Source: Sphingomonas limnosediminicola
Lineage (GTDB): Bacteria > Pseudomonadota > Alphaproteobacteria > Sphingomonadales > Sphingomonadaceae
Reading direction: 5' to 3'
NCBI RefSeq assembly: GCF_039537965.1
Contig: NZ_BAABBM010000001.1
Location: 434,001 to 498,000 of the forward strand
DNA: 64,000 nucleotides
The position numbers and the translations under genes were made by a program. Below the pieces are notes generated by a model. That model had not been told where the DNA came from. It made no database searches and saw nothing but the letters and a program-made list of their open reading frames with translations. The first letter of the stretch is position 1, and each line of letters begins with the position of its first letter. This document shows positions 17,079 to 26,031 of the stretch, piece by piece.

Positions 17079-17834
17079 TTGACCATGGCGTCAATGGCGG
17101 CGAAGATTGATGTAGTGGGCGGGGAAGTATCAGAAATCGGCTTTGCCGAGGCGCGCAGCGCATTGGCCTGGTGGCTCGAGGCCGGGGTCGACATCGCCGT
17201 GCAGGAAGAGCCGCGCGACTGGCTAAGGCCCGCGCCGCCACCCGCCAAGCCTTCTGCCAAAGAGCCCGCGCTCCAACCCAACATCGTCCAGCCGAGCCAG
17301 GAAACGCTCGCCGAGATTCAGGACTGGCTCGCCAGCAGCGTCCAGCTTCCGCTCGCCGGCCCCGGCGCCAAGCGTGTGCTTCCGCATGGGCCAGAACGGT
17401 CGCCAGTCATGCTGCTGAGCGATTCTCCGGCGCTTGAGGATGCGGCTGCAGGCCAGCCGATCGGCGGCGAGGCGTGGCAGCTCGCCCAACGGATGCTCGC
17501 GGCCATCGGGATTTCGGCCGACGACACCTACAGCGCCTCGATTTCCTGCTTCCACTCACCCGGCGCTCGGATGAGTCCCGCCGATCGCGAGGCATGCGCC
17601 GAGATCGCGCGGCACCACATCCGCCTCGCGCAGCCGCAGCGTCTGATTCTGTTTGGGGATGGCCCCTGCACGACCCTGCTCGGAAAGCGCCTCGTCGGAG
17701 CGCGCGGCCACATCCACAAGGTCGAAGGCGTTCGCACGGTTGCAACCTTTCATCCGCGCCATCTCATTAATCGGCCCTTAGACAAGTCTTTGGCATGGAA
17801 GGACTTATTGCTTCTGATGGAGGACGAGTCTTGA
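17079..17834 (+). CDS. uracil-DNA glycosylase-like protein with altered motifs
   Basis: 251 aa in the UDG superfamily (family 4/5-like). The C-terminal motif survives as TFHPRHLINRPLDK, and the central fold (GGEAWQLAQRMLAAIGI, QRLILFGDGPCTTLLG) is recognisable. The expected first motif (GEAPG-like) reads LSDSPALED, and the paired N-terminal cysteines that hold the 4Fe-4S cluster in family 4 are absent; only isolated Cys remain. A Pro/Ala-rich linker (about residues 50-70) precedes the domain. It may be a repurposed or inactive glycosylase. Its stop overlaps the next gene's start (TTGA). Confidence 0.75.
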   Translation: MTMASMAAKIDVVGGEVSEIGFAEARSALAWWLEAGVDIAVQEEPRDWLRPAPPPAKPSAKEPALQPNIVQPSQETLAEIQDWLASSVQLPLAGPGAKRVLPHGPERSPVMLLSDSPALEDAAAGQPIGGEAWQLAQRMLAAIGISADDTYSASISCFHSPGARMSPADREACAEIARHHIRLAQPQRLILFGDGPCTTLLGKRLVGARGHIHKVEGVRTVATFHPRHLINRPLDKSLAWKDLLLLMEDES

Positions 17835-19591
17835 AGGCAGGAATGCTCGCGTTTGGAGCATTGATGTGGGCCGCGCCGGTGCTTGCGCAGGCCCAGGACC
17901 CGCTTGCGCCCATGCCGACCGGCACGGCGTCACCGCAGACTGGCCCGGCGAGTAACCCGGGTTACCCGGTGGCCGCCCCGCCCCTCCAACCTGTTCCAGT
18001 CGTCGTTGCTGCGCCGAAGGACTGGCGCGGAGTCTTCGACGCCATCGATAGCGGCAATTGGTCCGCGGCGCAGGCCGGCATTGCTACCCTGCCGCGGAGT
18101 ATCCTGACGCCGCTGGCGAAGGCTGAACTCTATACGGCCAAAGGCTCGCCAGTTGTCGACCTCGGCTCGCTGGTGTCGCTTATCGCCGAAGCACCGGAGC
18201 TGCCCCAGGCCGACCAGCTCGCGCTGATGGCCTACAAGCGAGGCGCGACGACACCGCTGCTCGTCATCCCCGAGCGCGCAACAATGAACCTCGGCGCAGC
18301 ACCGGTTCGCTATAGAACTCGTCCGGTGCAAGGCGAGCCTGTCGCCGACCAACTCCGCGCCCTCCTCGATCCGCTGATCAAGGCCGATGACGCGGCAGGG
18401 GCCGAGGCGCAGATGCTGATTTATGGCTCGCAGCTCTCGGTCGAGGCGCGCGCAGAAGCCGGGCAGCGCATCGCCTTCGTCTATTACGTCCTCGGCCTCG
18501 ATGCCGATGCCCGCCGCGTCGCTGACACCTGGCGGCAGGGCGCGACCAGCGAGTGGTCGGCCCAGGCCGCGTGGGTATCTGGGCTCGCCTCCTGGCGCCT
18601 CGGCGATTGCGAATCCGCTTCTCGCGCCTTCCAGCAAACCGCGGCCTATGCTCAGCAGCGGGAGCTTCGTGCCGGCGCGCTCTATTGGGGCGCACGCGCA
18701 GAGCAGGCCTGCAACCGTCCGCGCGGCGTTGAACCACTGTTGAAAGCCGCCGCCCAATCTCCCGAAAGCTTTTACGGCCTCGTTGCCCGCCAAACTCTGG
18801 GCATGGACACCAAGCTGCCGAGCGATCCCCTTCTGGGTTTCGACCCCCCGATCGAACAATTGCCAAACGTACAACGGGCGGTGGAACTCGTCAGCATCGG
18901 CGAACCGTCGCTGGCCGAAGAACTCTTGCGCCATCAGGCGAAGATCGGCCTTCCGACCGAACATCACGCCCTGATCCAGCTGGCGAAAAAGCTCGACCTT
19001 CCCGCCGCGCAGCTATGGCTGGCGAACAACGGCCAGCCGGGCGCTCGCTCCGACGCGACAGACCGCTATCCCAATCCGCGCTGGAGCCCGGCCAACGGCT
19101 GGCGCGTGGACCCAGCGCTGGCGTTCGGTCACGTCGTGCAGGAATCATCCTTCCGCCGCACGGCTGTCAGCCCGGCCGGCGCGGTCGGCCTGATGCAGGT
19201 TCGGCCCGGCACTGCCGGCGACACGGCGCGCGCCCGCGGCACGGCGCTCGGCAACCTGTCCGACCCGGCGACGAACCTCGAATATGGCCAAACCTTCATC
19301 GAATTGATGCGTAGCTCAACGGCGACCGCCGGGCAGCTGCCGCGAGTCATCGCATCCTACAACGCTGGCCCACTCCCTGTAGGCCGCTGGGCATCGATCA
19401 ACGACAAGGGCGACCCGCTGCTTTGGATCGAAAGCATCCCTTATTGGGAAACGCGCTACTACGTCCCCGCCGTCCTTCGGAACATGTGGGTCTACCAAGG
19501 CCTGAACAATGAGGACACGTCGACGCTGAAGGCCATTGCCGAACATCGTTGGCCGAGCTTCCCGACCAGCATGACAAGGCTCGCTCACTAG
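17831..19591 (+). CDS. soluble lytic murein transglycosylase (SLT family)
   Basis: 586 aa periplasmic enzyme cleaving peptidoglycan with 1,6-anhydro-MurNAc formation. The TTG at 17831 (GGAGG 7 nt upstream, overlapping the previous stop) gives a signal peptide MKAGMLAFGALMWAAPVLAQ. A helical superhelix region occupies roughly residues 60-400, then the SLT domain with catalytic Glu in HVVQESSFRRTAVS, GAVGLMQVRPGTA, NLEYG and ASYNAGP. The layout matches Slt70-type enzymes. Confidence 0.93.
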   Translation: MKAGMLAFGALMWAAPVLAQAQDPLAPMPTGTASPQTGPASNPGYPVAAPPLQPVPVVVAAPKDWRGVFDAIDSGNWSAAQAGIATLPRSILTPLAKAELYTAKGSPVVDLGSLVSLIAEAPELPQADQLALMAYKRGATTPLLVIPERATMNLGAAPVRYRTRPVQGEPVADQLRALLDPLIKADDAAGAEAQMLIYGSQLSVEARAEAGQRIAFVYYVLGLDADARRVADTWRQGATSEWSAQAAWVSGLASWRLGDCESASRAFQQTAAYAQQRELRAGALYWGARAEQACNRPRGVEPLLKAAAQSPESFYGLVARQTLGMDTKLPSDPLLGFDPPIEQLPNVQRAVELVSIGEPSLAEELLRHQAKIGLPTEHHALIQLAKKLDLPAAQLWLANNGQPGARSDATDRYPNPRWSPANGWRVDPALAFGHVVQESSFRRTAVSPAGAVGLMQVRPGTAGDTARARGTALGNLSDPATNLEYGQTFIELMRSSTATAGQLPRVIASYNAGPLPVGRWASINDKGDPLLWIESIPYWETRYYVPAVLRNMWVYQGLNNEDTSTLKAIAEHRWPSFPTSMTRLAH

Positions 19592-19597
19592 CTAAGT

Positions 19598-19612
19598 GTT
19601 CTTGTTATGTTC
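19598..19612 (+). promoter_or_regulatory. LexA (SOS) box, alphaproteobacterial type
   Basis: GTTC-TTGTTAT-GTTC, an exact match to the GTTC-N7-GTTC direct repeat bound by alphaproteobacterial LexA. It lies 24 nt before the ATG of the radical SAM gene, where repressor would block transcription. Confidence 0.7.
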
Positions 19613-19636
19613 TTGGCGTGAGCGTAAGCTGCGCTC

Positions 19637-20707
19637 ATGCCGGTCGAGTCGAGACAAGGGCGCGGAGCGACCCGTAATCCCACCCCCACGCGCTTCAATC
19701 TTCAGGAGCGGAGCGTCGAGGGCGAATGGCTCGATCAGGTCGAGGCACTGGACGGCGTTCCGAAACGCAGGACGACCGTCACCATCGAGCATCCGCGCTC
19801 GATCCTGACACGCAACAATTCGCCGGACATCGGCTTCGACCGCTCGGTCAACGCGTATCGCGGGTGCGAGCATGGCTGCATCTATTGTTTCGCGCGGCCG
19901 ACCCACGCCTATCACGACCTGTCGCCGGGCGTGGATTTCGAATCCCGGCTCTTCGCCAAGCCTAATGCCGCGCAGCTGCTCCACGCTGCACTGTCCCGCC
20001 CGGGCTACGAGTGCAAACCGATCGCGATGGGGACGAATACCGACCCCTATCAGCCAATCGAGGAGCGCTGGCGCATCACGCGTTCGCTGGTCGAGCTTCT
20101 GGTCGAAACCCGCCATCCCTTCACAATCACCACCAAGTCGGACCGTGTGCTGCGCGACATCGACTTGCTCAAGCAGGCAGCCGACCTGCGGCTTGCCTCC
20201 GTGGCGCTGTCGGTGACGTCACTCGACGCGAAAATCGCGCGCACGCTGGAACCGCGCGCGCCGCAACCCCGCAAGCGCCTCGCGGCGATTAAGCAGCTCA
20301 ATGAGGCCGGCATACCCTGCTACGTCGCCATCGCGCCGGTGGTGCCGCAGATCACCGATCATGAGCTCGAACATATCGTCGAGGCCGCGGTCGAAGCCGG
20401 CGCGGCGGGCGGGTTCTATCTTCCGGTTCGACTGCCACACGAGGTGGCGCCGCTATTCCGCGCCTGGCTCGACGAGCATTTCCCCGATCGAGCGGGCAAG
20501 GTGATGGCAACGATCCACTCCCTTCGCGGCGGACGCGACAACGACCCCGATTTCTTCAGCCGGATGCGGGGCCAGGGACCGTGGGCCGACCTCATCCGCA
20601 CCAGGTTCGACATCGCCTGCAAGCGGTTCGGCCTCGTGCACGCCAAGTTCCCGCTGCGCACCGACCTGTTCCAGCCGCCGGAAGGCGCGCAGATGCGACT
20701 ACTTTAA
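19637..20707 (+). CDS. PA0069-type radical SAM protein (SplB-related)
   Basis: 356 aa. The radical SAM cluster motif is CEHGCIYC (Cys77, Cys81, Cys84), preceded by SPDIGFDRSVNAYRG, the family signature. The central TIM-barrel segments (GTNTDPYQPIE, TITTKSDRVLRD, APVVPQITD) are conserved. The family is related to spore photoproduct lyase, and no substrate has been firmly established. A LexA box just upstream suggests DNA-damage induction, which supports a DNA repair or nucleic acid role. No Shine-Dalgarno is obvious. Confidence 0.9.
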   Translation: MPVESRQGRGATRNPTPTRFNLQERSVEGEWLDQVEALDGVPKRRTTVTIEHPRSILTRNNSPDIGFDRSVNAYRGCEHGCIYCFARPTHAYHDLSPGVDFESRLFAKPNAAQLLHAALSRPGYECKPIAMGTNTDPYQPIEERWRITRSLVELLVETRHPFTITTKSDRVLRDIDLLKQAADLRLASVALSVTSLDAKIARTLEPRAPQPRKRLAAIKQLNEAGIPCYVAIAPVVPQITDHELEHIVEAAVEAGAAGGFYLPVRLPHEVAPLFRAWLDEHFPDRAGKVMATIHSLRGGRDNDPDFFSRMRGQGPWADLIRTRFDIACKRFGLVHAKFPLRTDLFQPPEGAQMRLL

Positions 20708-20774
20708 TCGACCAGCGCGTGAATTTAATCGATGCGCAGCCGTGACTTCGCATTCGTCCTTGCTTAGGCGCCGA

Positions 20775-22169
20775 ATGATGAAATCACGCCTAATCGCCGC
20801 CTTCCTGATTGCGGCCGCCGCCCCAGCTCTCGCCCAACAGCCGCCTGCGCCGATGCCGGTTGTCCCCGCCCAGATTGCTGCGCTCCGCGACGCGGCGCTT
20901 CAGGACAATTTTGCCTGGGACATCACGGAAGGACTCACGACGGAAGTCGGTCCACGCCTCGATGGCACGCCCGCCGAAGCCCGGGCGCGCGAATGGGCGG
21001 TCGCCAAGCTTCGCGCACTGGGCTTTTCCAATGTCCGCGTCGAGAATTTCACCATCACCAACTGGACGCGCGGCGCCGAAGATGCGGAGATCCTCGCTCC
21101 CTTCCCGCAGCGGCTCGTCGTCGCCGCGCTCGGCAACAGCGCCTCGACCGGCCCGTCGGGCATCACAGGTGAAGTCGTCGGCTTCGACACGCTTGGCGAC
21201 CTGCAGGCAGCGCCTGACTCCGCCGTTCGCGGCAAGATCGTCTTCGTAAGCCATGCCATGCCGCGCACGCAGGACGGCTCCGGCTACGGCTATTTTGGCG
21301 GCCCGCGGCGTCAGGGCCCTACCGTCGCCAGTCAGAAGGGGGCGCTGGCGATCGTCATCCGCTCGATCGGTACCGATTACCACCGCAACCCGCACGCCGG
21401 CGTTCAGACCTTCGGTACTGGCGTCAAGCCGATCCCTGCCGGCGCGCTCAGCCTGCCGGACGCAGAGCAGCTTCAGCGCATTCTGAAGCGCCGCAAGCCG
21501 GTCACCATGCATCTGACCTTGGTTTCGCAGAGCGGTCCAGCGCCATCGGGCAACGTGATCGCAGAACTCCCGGGCCGCGACCCCAAGCTTCCGCCGATCC
21601 TGGTCGGCGGTCACCTCGACAGCTGGGACCTCGGCACCGGCGCTATCGACGATGCGTCAGGCATCGCAATCGCGACTGCAGCGGCTAAGCGGATCATGGA
21701 CGCGGGCCGTCCACTGCGCACAATCCGCGTCGTTTGGTTCGGATCGGAGGAGATGGGGCTGTTCGGCGGCCTCGACTATCAGAAACGCCACGGGTCGGAA
21801 CCGCACTACGCCATGGCCGAAAGCGATTTCGGCGCAGGCAAGATTTGGAAGGTCAACACGAAGCTCGGCAAGGATCGCGATGCCGAAGCCCGCCTTCTTC
21901 AGGCAGCGCTGGCGCCGCTTGGCATCGTCCCGGGCAAGATGGACGACGCGGATGGCTCCGACATCGGCCCAATGATCGAGGCGGGCGCGCCCGGCGTAGG
22001 TCTCAGCCAGGACGGGACATACTACTTCGACCTTCACCACACACCGGACGACACGCTGGACAAGATCGACCTTGGTGACCTTCGCCAGAATGTCGCGGCA
22101 TGGACAGCGATGCTCGCCGTGCTATCGGGCGGAATCGAACCGGAGCCGAAACGCAAGTTGCGGCGTTGA
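20775..22169 (+). CDS. secreted M28-family zinc aminopeptidase
   Basis: 464 aa. Two adjacent ATGs (20775, 20778) precede a signal peptide ending ...APALAQQ; the protein is periplasmic or secreted. A PA-like insert occupies about residues 120-260. The di-zinc site of M28 is complete: His/Asp in GGHLDSWDLGTGAIDDASG, Glu-Glu in WFGSEEMGLFGG, Asp in AESDFGAG and His in DLHHTPDDTLD. It probably trims peptides. Confidence 0.93.
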   Translation: MMKSRLIAAFLIAAAAPALAQQPPAPMPVVPAQIAALRDAALQDNFAWDITEGLTTEVGPRLDGTPAEARAREWAVAKLRALGFSNVRVENFTITNWTRGAEDAEILAPFPQRLVVAALGNSASTGPSGITGEVVGFDTLGDLQAAPDSAVRGKIVFVSHAMPRTQDGSGYGYFGGPRRQGPTVASQKGALAIVIRSIGTDYHRNPHAGVQTFGTGVKPIPAGALSLPDAEQLQRILKRRKPVTMHLTLVSQSGPAPSGNVIAELPGRDPKLPPILVGGHLDSWDLGTGAIDDASGIAIATAAAKRIMDAGRPLRTIRVVWFGSEEMGLFGGLDYQKRHGSEPHYAMAESDFGAGKIWKVNTKLGKDRDAEARLLQAALAPLGIVPGKMDDADGSDIGPMIEAGAPGVGLSQDGTYYFDLHHTPDDTLDKIDLGDLRQNVAAWTAMLAVLSGGIEPEPKRKLRR

Positions 22170-22193
22170 GGCCTCCAAACAATGGAGGAAACC

Positions 22194-22463
22194 ATGCGCA
22201 TCGCACTCGCCATCCCGCTTCTTCTTCTGGGCGCCTGCAACGTCAGCAAGGAAGGCAATTCGGTAACCGTTCAATACGACCAGAACACGGCGGAAAACAC
22301 CGCCGCCGCTGTCGGCAACACGGCGCAGAATATCGCGGCCGACATTGGCAACGATGTTCAAAAGACTGGCGACAAGATCGAAAACAAAGTCGGCAACACT
22401 GACATCAGCGTGAACGTCAACCACGACGAGAAGACCGACAACAAGGTCGAGAACAAGCATTAA
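22194..22463 (+). CDS. small lipoprotein with repetitive charged body
   Basis: 89 aa. The ATG at 22194 follows GGAGG by 5 nt. A lipobox (LLLLGAC) ends a short signal sequence, so the mature protein is a lipoprotein of about 73 aa. The body is rich in Asn, Lys, Asp and Thr with near-repeats ([36 protein letters not shown]-like tail). Function unknown. Confidence 0.75.
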   Translation: MRIALAIPLLLLGACNVSKEGNSVTVQYDQNTAENTAAAVGNTAQNIAADIGNDVQKTGDKIENKVGNTDISVNVNHDEKTDNKVENKH

Positions 22464-22500
22464 CCCGACGCTTCATCCGGCCACCGCTCTCAAAAGGCGG

Positions 22501-22577
<77 letters not shown>

Positions 22578-22616
22578 ATAACCTCCCCGATCCAAGCGCC
22601 GCTCGGATCGAAGCCC

Positions 22617-22691
22617 TGGTGGGCCCGGAGGGATTCGAACCCCCAACCTAGCCGTTATGAGCGGCCGGCTCTACCGTTGAGCTACAGGCCC
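22617..22691 (-). tRNA. tRNA with CAU anticodon, probably tRNA-Ile2 (else elongator Met)
   Basis: Minus-strand cloverleaf with acceptor GGGCCTG/CGGGCCC, anticodon loop CTCATAA (anticodon CAT), T-arm GGTTCGAATCC and encoded CCA. It is not the initiator: the initiator hallmarks (unpaired first base, three GC pairs above the anticodon) are absent. The variable region GCTAGGTTG resembles tRNA-Ile2, whose C34 is modified to lysidine, more than elongator tRNA-Met. Confidence 0.85.
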
Positions 22692-22731
22692 TCCCCGGCG
22701 TCGGATTCGATAGCGGCGCGATAGCGCCAAG

Positions 22732-24303
22732 TCACGCACGCGGAAAGGACAGAGTGAGGCCTGCGCGTGTCGGTGCCAGGTCGCCGCCCGCAATCCGTGC
22801 GAGGCCGCGGACCAGGCGCAGCGAAAATCCAGCAAGAAGCCCTGGTTTCTCAGGCCCCTCGCTCGCCGCCGCGTCGAACAATTGCGCGTCCGGAATGCTT
22901 CGCAGCGCCTGCGGACGTGAGACTGAAATCCGGCACTGCTCATTGTTCTGCTCGAGCGAAATTTTCAGTCGTTCGCCGGCGTCGGCGCGCTCGATGACCG
23001 CACTGCCGAGCCGGATCAGCAGCCGCTCGGCGATTTCCGGCTCGACGGCCGCGATCACGGCAGAAGTGGTCGGCGTCAGGTTCAGCTCGACGCTGCGCTG
23101 CGCTGCCTCGGCGGAGAGCGTTTCGCCCACCCGCTCGGCAAGACGAAGCAAATCCACGCGCCGCTCACCGCCGCCGCCCGCAGAGTGAACTTTCGCGGCA
23201 AAATCCAAGTCATCGATTGCTCGTAGGAGCAGACGGGCCTCGCTGACGATATCGCCGGCGCGCTTGCGATAGCGATAGTCGGCCGGACCGAGATACTGCC
23301 CCTCGATGATCTCCGCGAAACCGATGATAGCCGTAAGCGGCGTCTTGATTTCATGCACCAGCTCGCGCAGCGAATCCGGGTCGGCGAGGATCTCGACTGC
23401 CGGTTCGCTTGGCTCCGGTCGCGCCGTCTCGCGCAGGGCGATCCCGCGATACCCGGCGAAGCGGCCATCGGTCGGGTCGAAGGCCGGCAACCCGCTGATC
23501 TTCCATTCGCCGGCGACCAGGCCGTCGCCGGACACCGTCATCTCCCCATCGCGAAAGGGCGCGCGCATCGCAAAGGCCCGGGTGACCTCATCATCGATGC
23601 GATCCTCGTCATCGTCCTGCACGCGGGCGATCGACCGGCCGATCAGGGCGCCACGCGGCGCGCCCTCGACCCAGGCGATGTCTCCGCTCGGCCCGCACTC
23701 CCAGCGAAAGAGCGATGGCGCCTCGACCGGCAATGGCGCGAGAGAAGCGGTACGTGAGGCCGACCGAGCACGCCGCCGGCGTTCGATCCTGGCGACAACG
23801 TCGTGCAGTGACGGCGTGGGCGTCGGGGTTGGCGTGGTGGCCGGGGCAGGAACCGGAGCCTCAGGAGATTCGACAAAAGGTTCCGGGGCCGGTTCACGCT
23901 CAGCGGGCGCCGCAACCGCCGGTACTTCCGGATGAAGCGCCTCGACGAAACGCCTGGTTTCCTCGTCGGCATGGCTCAGGACCGCCTGCCACTGCGCTCG
24001 TTCCAGCGTGGCCGCCGCGAGCACTGGCGCCGAAACTGTCAGACCATCCGAGACGAAATATTCGAGCAGCCCGACCGGCAGCGGCCGTGCAGCGACTGCA
24101 CGGGCGGCCGCGGCCCGCAATTCCTCGTCGATATTCGGTGCTTCGGTGCGGATCACCTCCAGCGCGTGATCGACCACGGGGCTCGCACTCGCCGGCCCCG
24201 CGCGGGCGACGAGATCGACCAGCTGTCGCCAACGCACCGCCGCGTCGTGGCGGTCGCCGGCCGGCTGGCTCAATACGGTCAGGAGACGATCGTCGAAACG
24301 CAC
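22732..24303 (-). CDS. sensor histidine kinase-like protein with degenerate ATPase domain
   Basis: 523 aa, cytoplasmic (no membrane helix). N-terminal helical repeat region (about 1-125), a Pro/Glu/Thr linker (about 132-166), a PAS-like region (about 197-290) and a HisKA dimerisation domain with H-box RELVHEIKTPLTAIIGF (His317). The C-terminal ATPase half lacks a clear N-box (LLIRLGSAVIERADAG instead) and has a weak G-box (GLLAGFSLRLVRG). It may not bind ATP normally. No response regulator gene is adjacent; tRNA genes follow. Confidence 0.82.
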   Translation of the reverse strand: MRFDDRLLTVLSQPAGDRHDAAVRWRQLVDLVARAGPASASPVVDHALEVIRTEAPNIDEELRAAAARAVAARPLPVGLLEYFVSDGLTVSAPVLAAATLERAQWQAVLSHADEETRRFVEALHPEVPAVAAPAEREPAPEPFVESPEAPVPAPATTPTPTPTPSLHDVVARIERRRRARSASRTASLAPLPVEAPSLFRWECGPSGDIAWVEGAPRGALIGRSIARVQDDDEDRIDDEVTRAFAMRAPFRDGEMTVSGDGLVAGEWKISGLPAFDPTDGRFAGYRGIALRETARPEPSEPAVEILADPDSLRELVHEIKTPLTAIIGFAEIIEGQYLGPADYRYRKRAGDIVSEARLLLRAIDDLDFAAKVHSAGGGGERRVDLLRLAERVGETLSAEAAQRSVELNLTPTTSAVIAAVEPEIAERLLIRLGSAVIERADAGERLKISLEQNNEQCRISVSRPQALRSIPDAQLFDAAASEGPEKPGLLAGFSLRLVRGLARIAGGDLAPTRAGLTLSFPRA

Positions 24304-24420
24304 CTAATCCAACATCCTCACGAGCCTATCTGCTAGGCTCTACGCGAGCGTTCAATTCCCGCTAACAAGGTGTTGGTAAACCATCCCGAAACGGGACGGT
24401 TCACACAAGAGGCCAAATCG

Positions 24421-24456
24421 CAAAAAGAAAGGGCGCCGGACCCGCGCCCGACGCCC
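24421..24456 (-). terminator. rho-independent terminator
   Basis: On the minus strand GGGCGTCGG pairs with CCGGCGCCC (9 bp, one GU) and is followed by TTTCTTTTT. It lies 24 nt past the stop codon of the secreted TPR-like gene. Confidence 0.8.
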
Positions 24457-24479
24457 CCGAAACTTACCCGGGGAAAGTT

Positions 24480-25736
24480 TTAGCCCCGCTGAGCGTAGAG
24501 TAGCCAATATTTTGCAATCGTCGCTTGCGTACCGCCGACCTTGTTGAAGGCCGCGGTGGCGCCGGCCTTGTCACCGGCGCGCGCAAGCGCTTCGCCCTGC
24601 CGAAGGTTCGCGACATTCGCGTCCGCACCAGCCGCCGCCGCTCTGCCATAAAGTTCGGCGGCCTTCTGGTAATTGCCTGCGCCGTAATAAGCGTCGGCAA
24701 CGCGCATGTAGGCGTTCGGGACCTTTGCGCCGGCTTCGCGAGAAGAAAGTTCCGCCGCTGTCGGCGCCGTCTTGCCCCTCAAGGCATTCTGCAGATCCTG
24801 AATAACCGGATCGCTCGCCTTGATCCGGCCAGAGGAAATGCCCTCGGCGAGAACGGCCTTGGCTTCGCCATAGTTCATCGAATTGATCGTCTCGGACGCG
24901 TAGACATTATAGTCCCCGCTGCCCCGCATCGAACCCGTCGCGCTGGCAAGCCGCATGATGTCCAGCGCAAGCGAGGAGTCCGGGTTGCCAATGTTGCGAT
25001 AGATCGCCAGCGCGTCGTGCCAGCTGTCCGGCGTCGGATAAGCAGCGACCCACTGGCGGCTTAGCTCGAGTGCCTGAGGCGAGCGTGCGCCGTAAGCGAC
25101 GCCAACCGCCTGCTTGTAAAGCTCTTCCGGCGCTTTCTGACCAGTCGCAGCGCCCTGCTGAATGGCCTTCAGCAGCGTCGCTGAAGCGGCTTCCTTATTA
25201 CCCGATGCATTCTGCGCGAGACCAAGGAACTTCACCGCTTCCGCATTGCTGGGATCGATCGTGGTCGCCTTCTGGAAAAGGCTCGCGGCTTCCGCGTACT
25301 TCTTGTCGTTGTAAGCCGCGACGCCGAGCTGTGTGTAGATTCCCGAGACCGTCGACGCCGGAGCAAAGCCCGAGGCAGCAATCTCGTCAGCCCCCTGCAG
25401 CATCCCCGCGGGATCCTTCGCCGCCTGCGCGGCCTCGAGCTGGAGTGCGCCGACAGCAAAATGATCGTCTTTGGTCTGTGCGACGGCTTTTGCGGCAGCA
25501 AGCTTGGCCGGAATGGAAGCCGTGTCGTGGGCCTTCACGGCCTTCTGCAGCTCGATGATCGCCTTGCCTGCCTTGTTGGATAGGGTCGGAGTCTTAGCAT
25601 CCGACTTCGGCGCCGCCGAAGGTTGGGTCGGGCCCGTGGGCTGCGGAGCCGACGTCGGCGTGTTGTATTGCGCTGCGGCCGGTGCGGCCACCAGGCCGGC
25701 CACGAGCACGATCGCGCTGCTACTAATGAGTTTCAT
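24480..25736 (-). CDS. exported TPR-like protein
   Basis: 418 aa. Signal peptide MKLISSSAIVLVAGLVAAPAAAQ, then a Pro/Thr/Gln-rich segment to about residue 50, then tandem helical repeats (for example AYNDKKYAEAASLFQKATTI and YYGAGNYQKAAELYGRAAA). AGGAGG lies 8 nt before the ATG. It is probably a periplasmic scaffold or envelope protein; no enzymatic motif. It is transcribed alone and ends in a clear intrinsic terminator. Confidence 0.85.
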   Translation of the reverse strand: MKLISSSAIVLVAGLVAAPAAAQYNTPTSAPQPTGPTQPSAAPKSDAKTPTLSNKAGKAIIELQKAVKAHDTASIPAKLAAAKAVAQTKDDHFAVGALQLEAAQAAKDPAGMLQGADEIAASGFAPASTVSGIYTQLGVAAYNDKKYAEAASLFQKATTIDPSNAEAVKFLGLAQNASGNKEAASATLLKAIQQGAATGQKAPEELYKQAVGVAYGARSPQALELSRQWVAAYPTPDSWHDALAIYRNIGNPDSSLALDIMRLASATGSMRGSGDYNVYASETINSMNYGEAKAVLAEGISSGRIKASDPVIQDLQNALRGKTAPTAAELSSREAGAKVPNAYMRVADAYYGAGNYQKAAELYGRAAAAGADANVANLRQGEALARAGDKAGATAAFNKVGGTQATIAKYWLLYAQRG

Positions 25737-25841
25737 GACTTAGTTCCTCCTGATACCGGCTTGAGGTCGCCGGCTTAAATAACGCCGAGGCCGATTAGAC
25801 CCGTCTCATATCGAGTCCAAGCCAGATGTGGCAAAGCGACT

Positions 25842-25856
25842 GAACGCTCTTTGAAC
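25842..25856. promoter_or_regulatory. possible LexA box between the exported TPR-like gene and gyrA
   Basis: GAAC-GCTCTTT-GAAC matches the inverse of GTTC-N7-GTTC. It lies 106 bp upstream of the minus-strand TPR-like gene and 176 bp upstream of gyrA. Position relative to any promoter is unknown, so it may be chance. Confidence 0.3.
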
Positions 25857-26031
25857 CGGCTGTTTCAGAAGGGAAATTCGCGCTCACGAAATAGCCTTCC
25901 GAGATAGTCTTCTCACGCGTGCGCGTACGCGCGCGGGGTGGCAATCGCCTGACCGATGGACTAGGTAGGGATCGGGAGGGCGGCAACAGCGTGCACCCCC
26001 CGCGTGTACCCTTAAGATACAGGACCTTTTC

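Noticed and set aside
25911..25938. Alternating CG-rich run (ACGCGTGCGCGTACGCGCGC) upstream of gyrA as a regulatory element
   Set aside because: Striking composition but no exact palindrome with a known binding motif; could be simple sequence in a high-GC genome.
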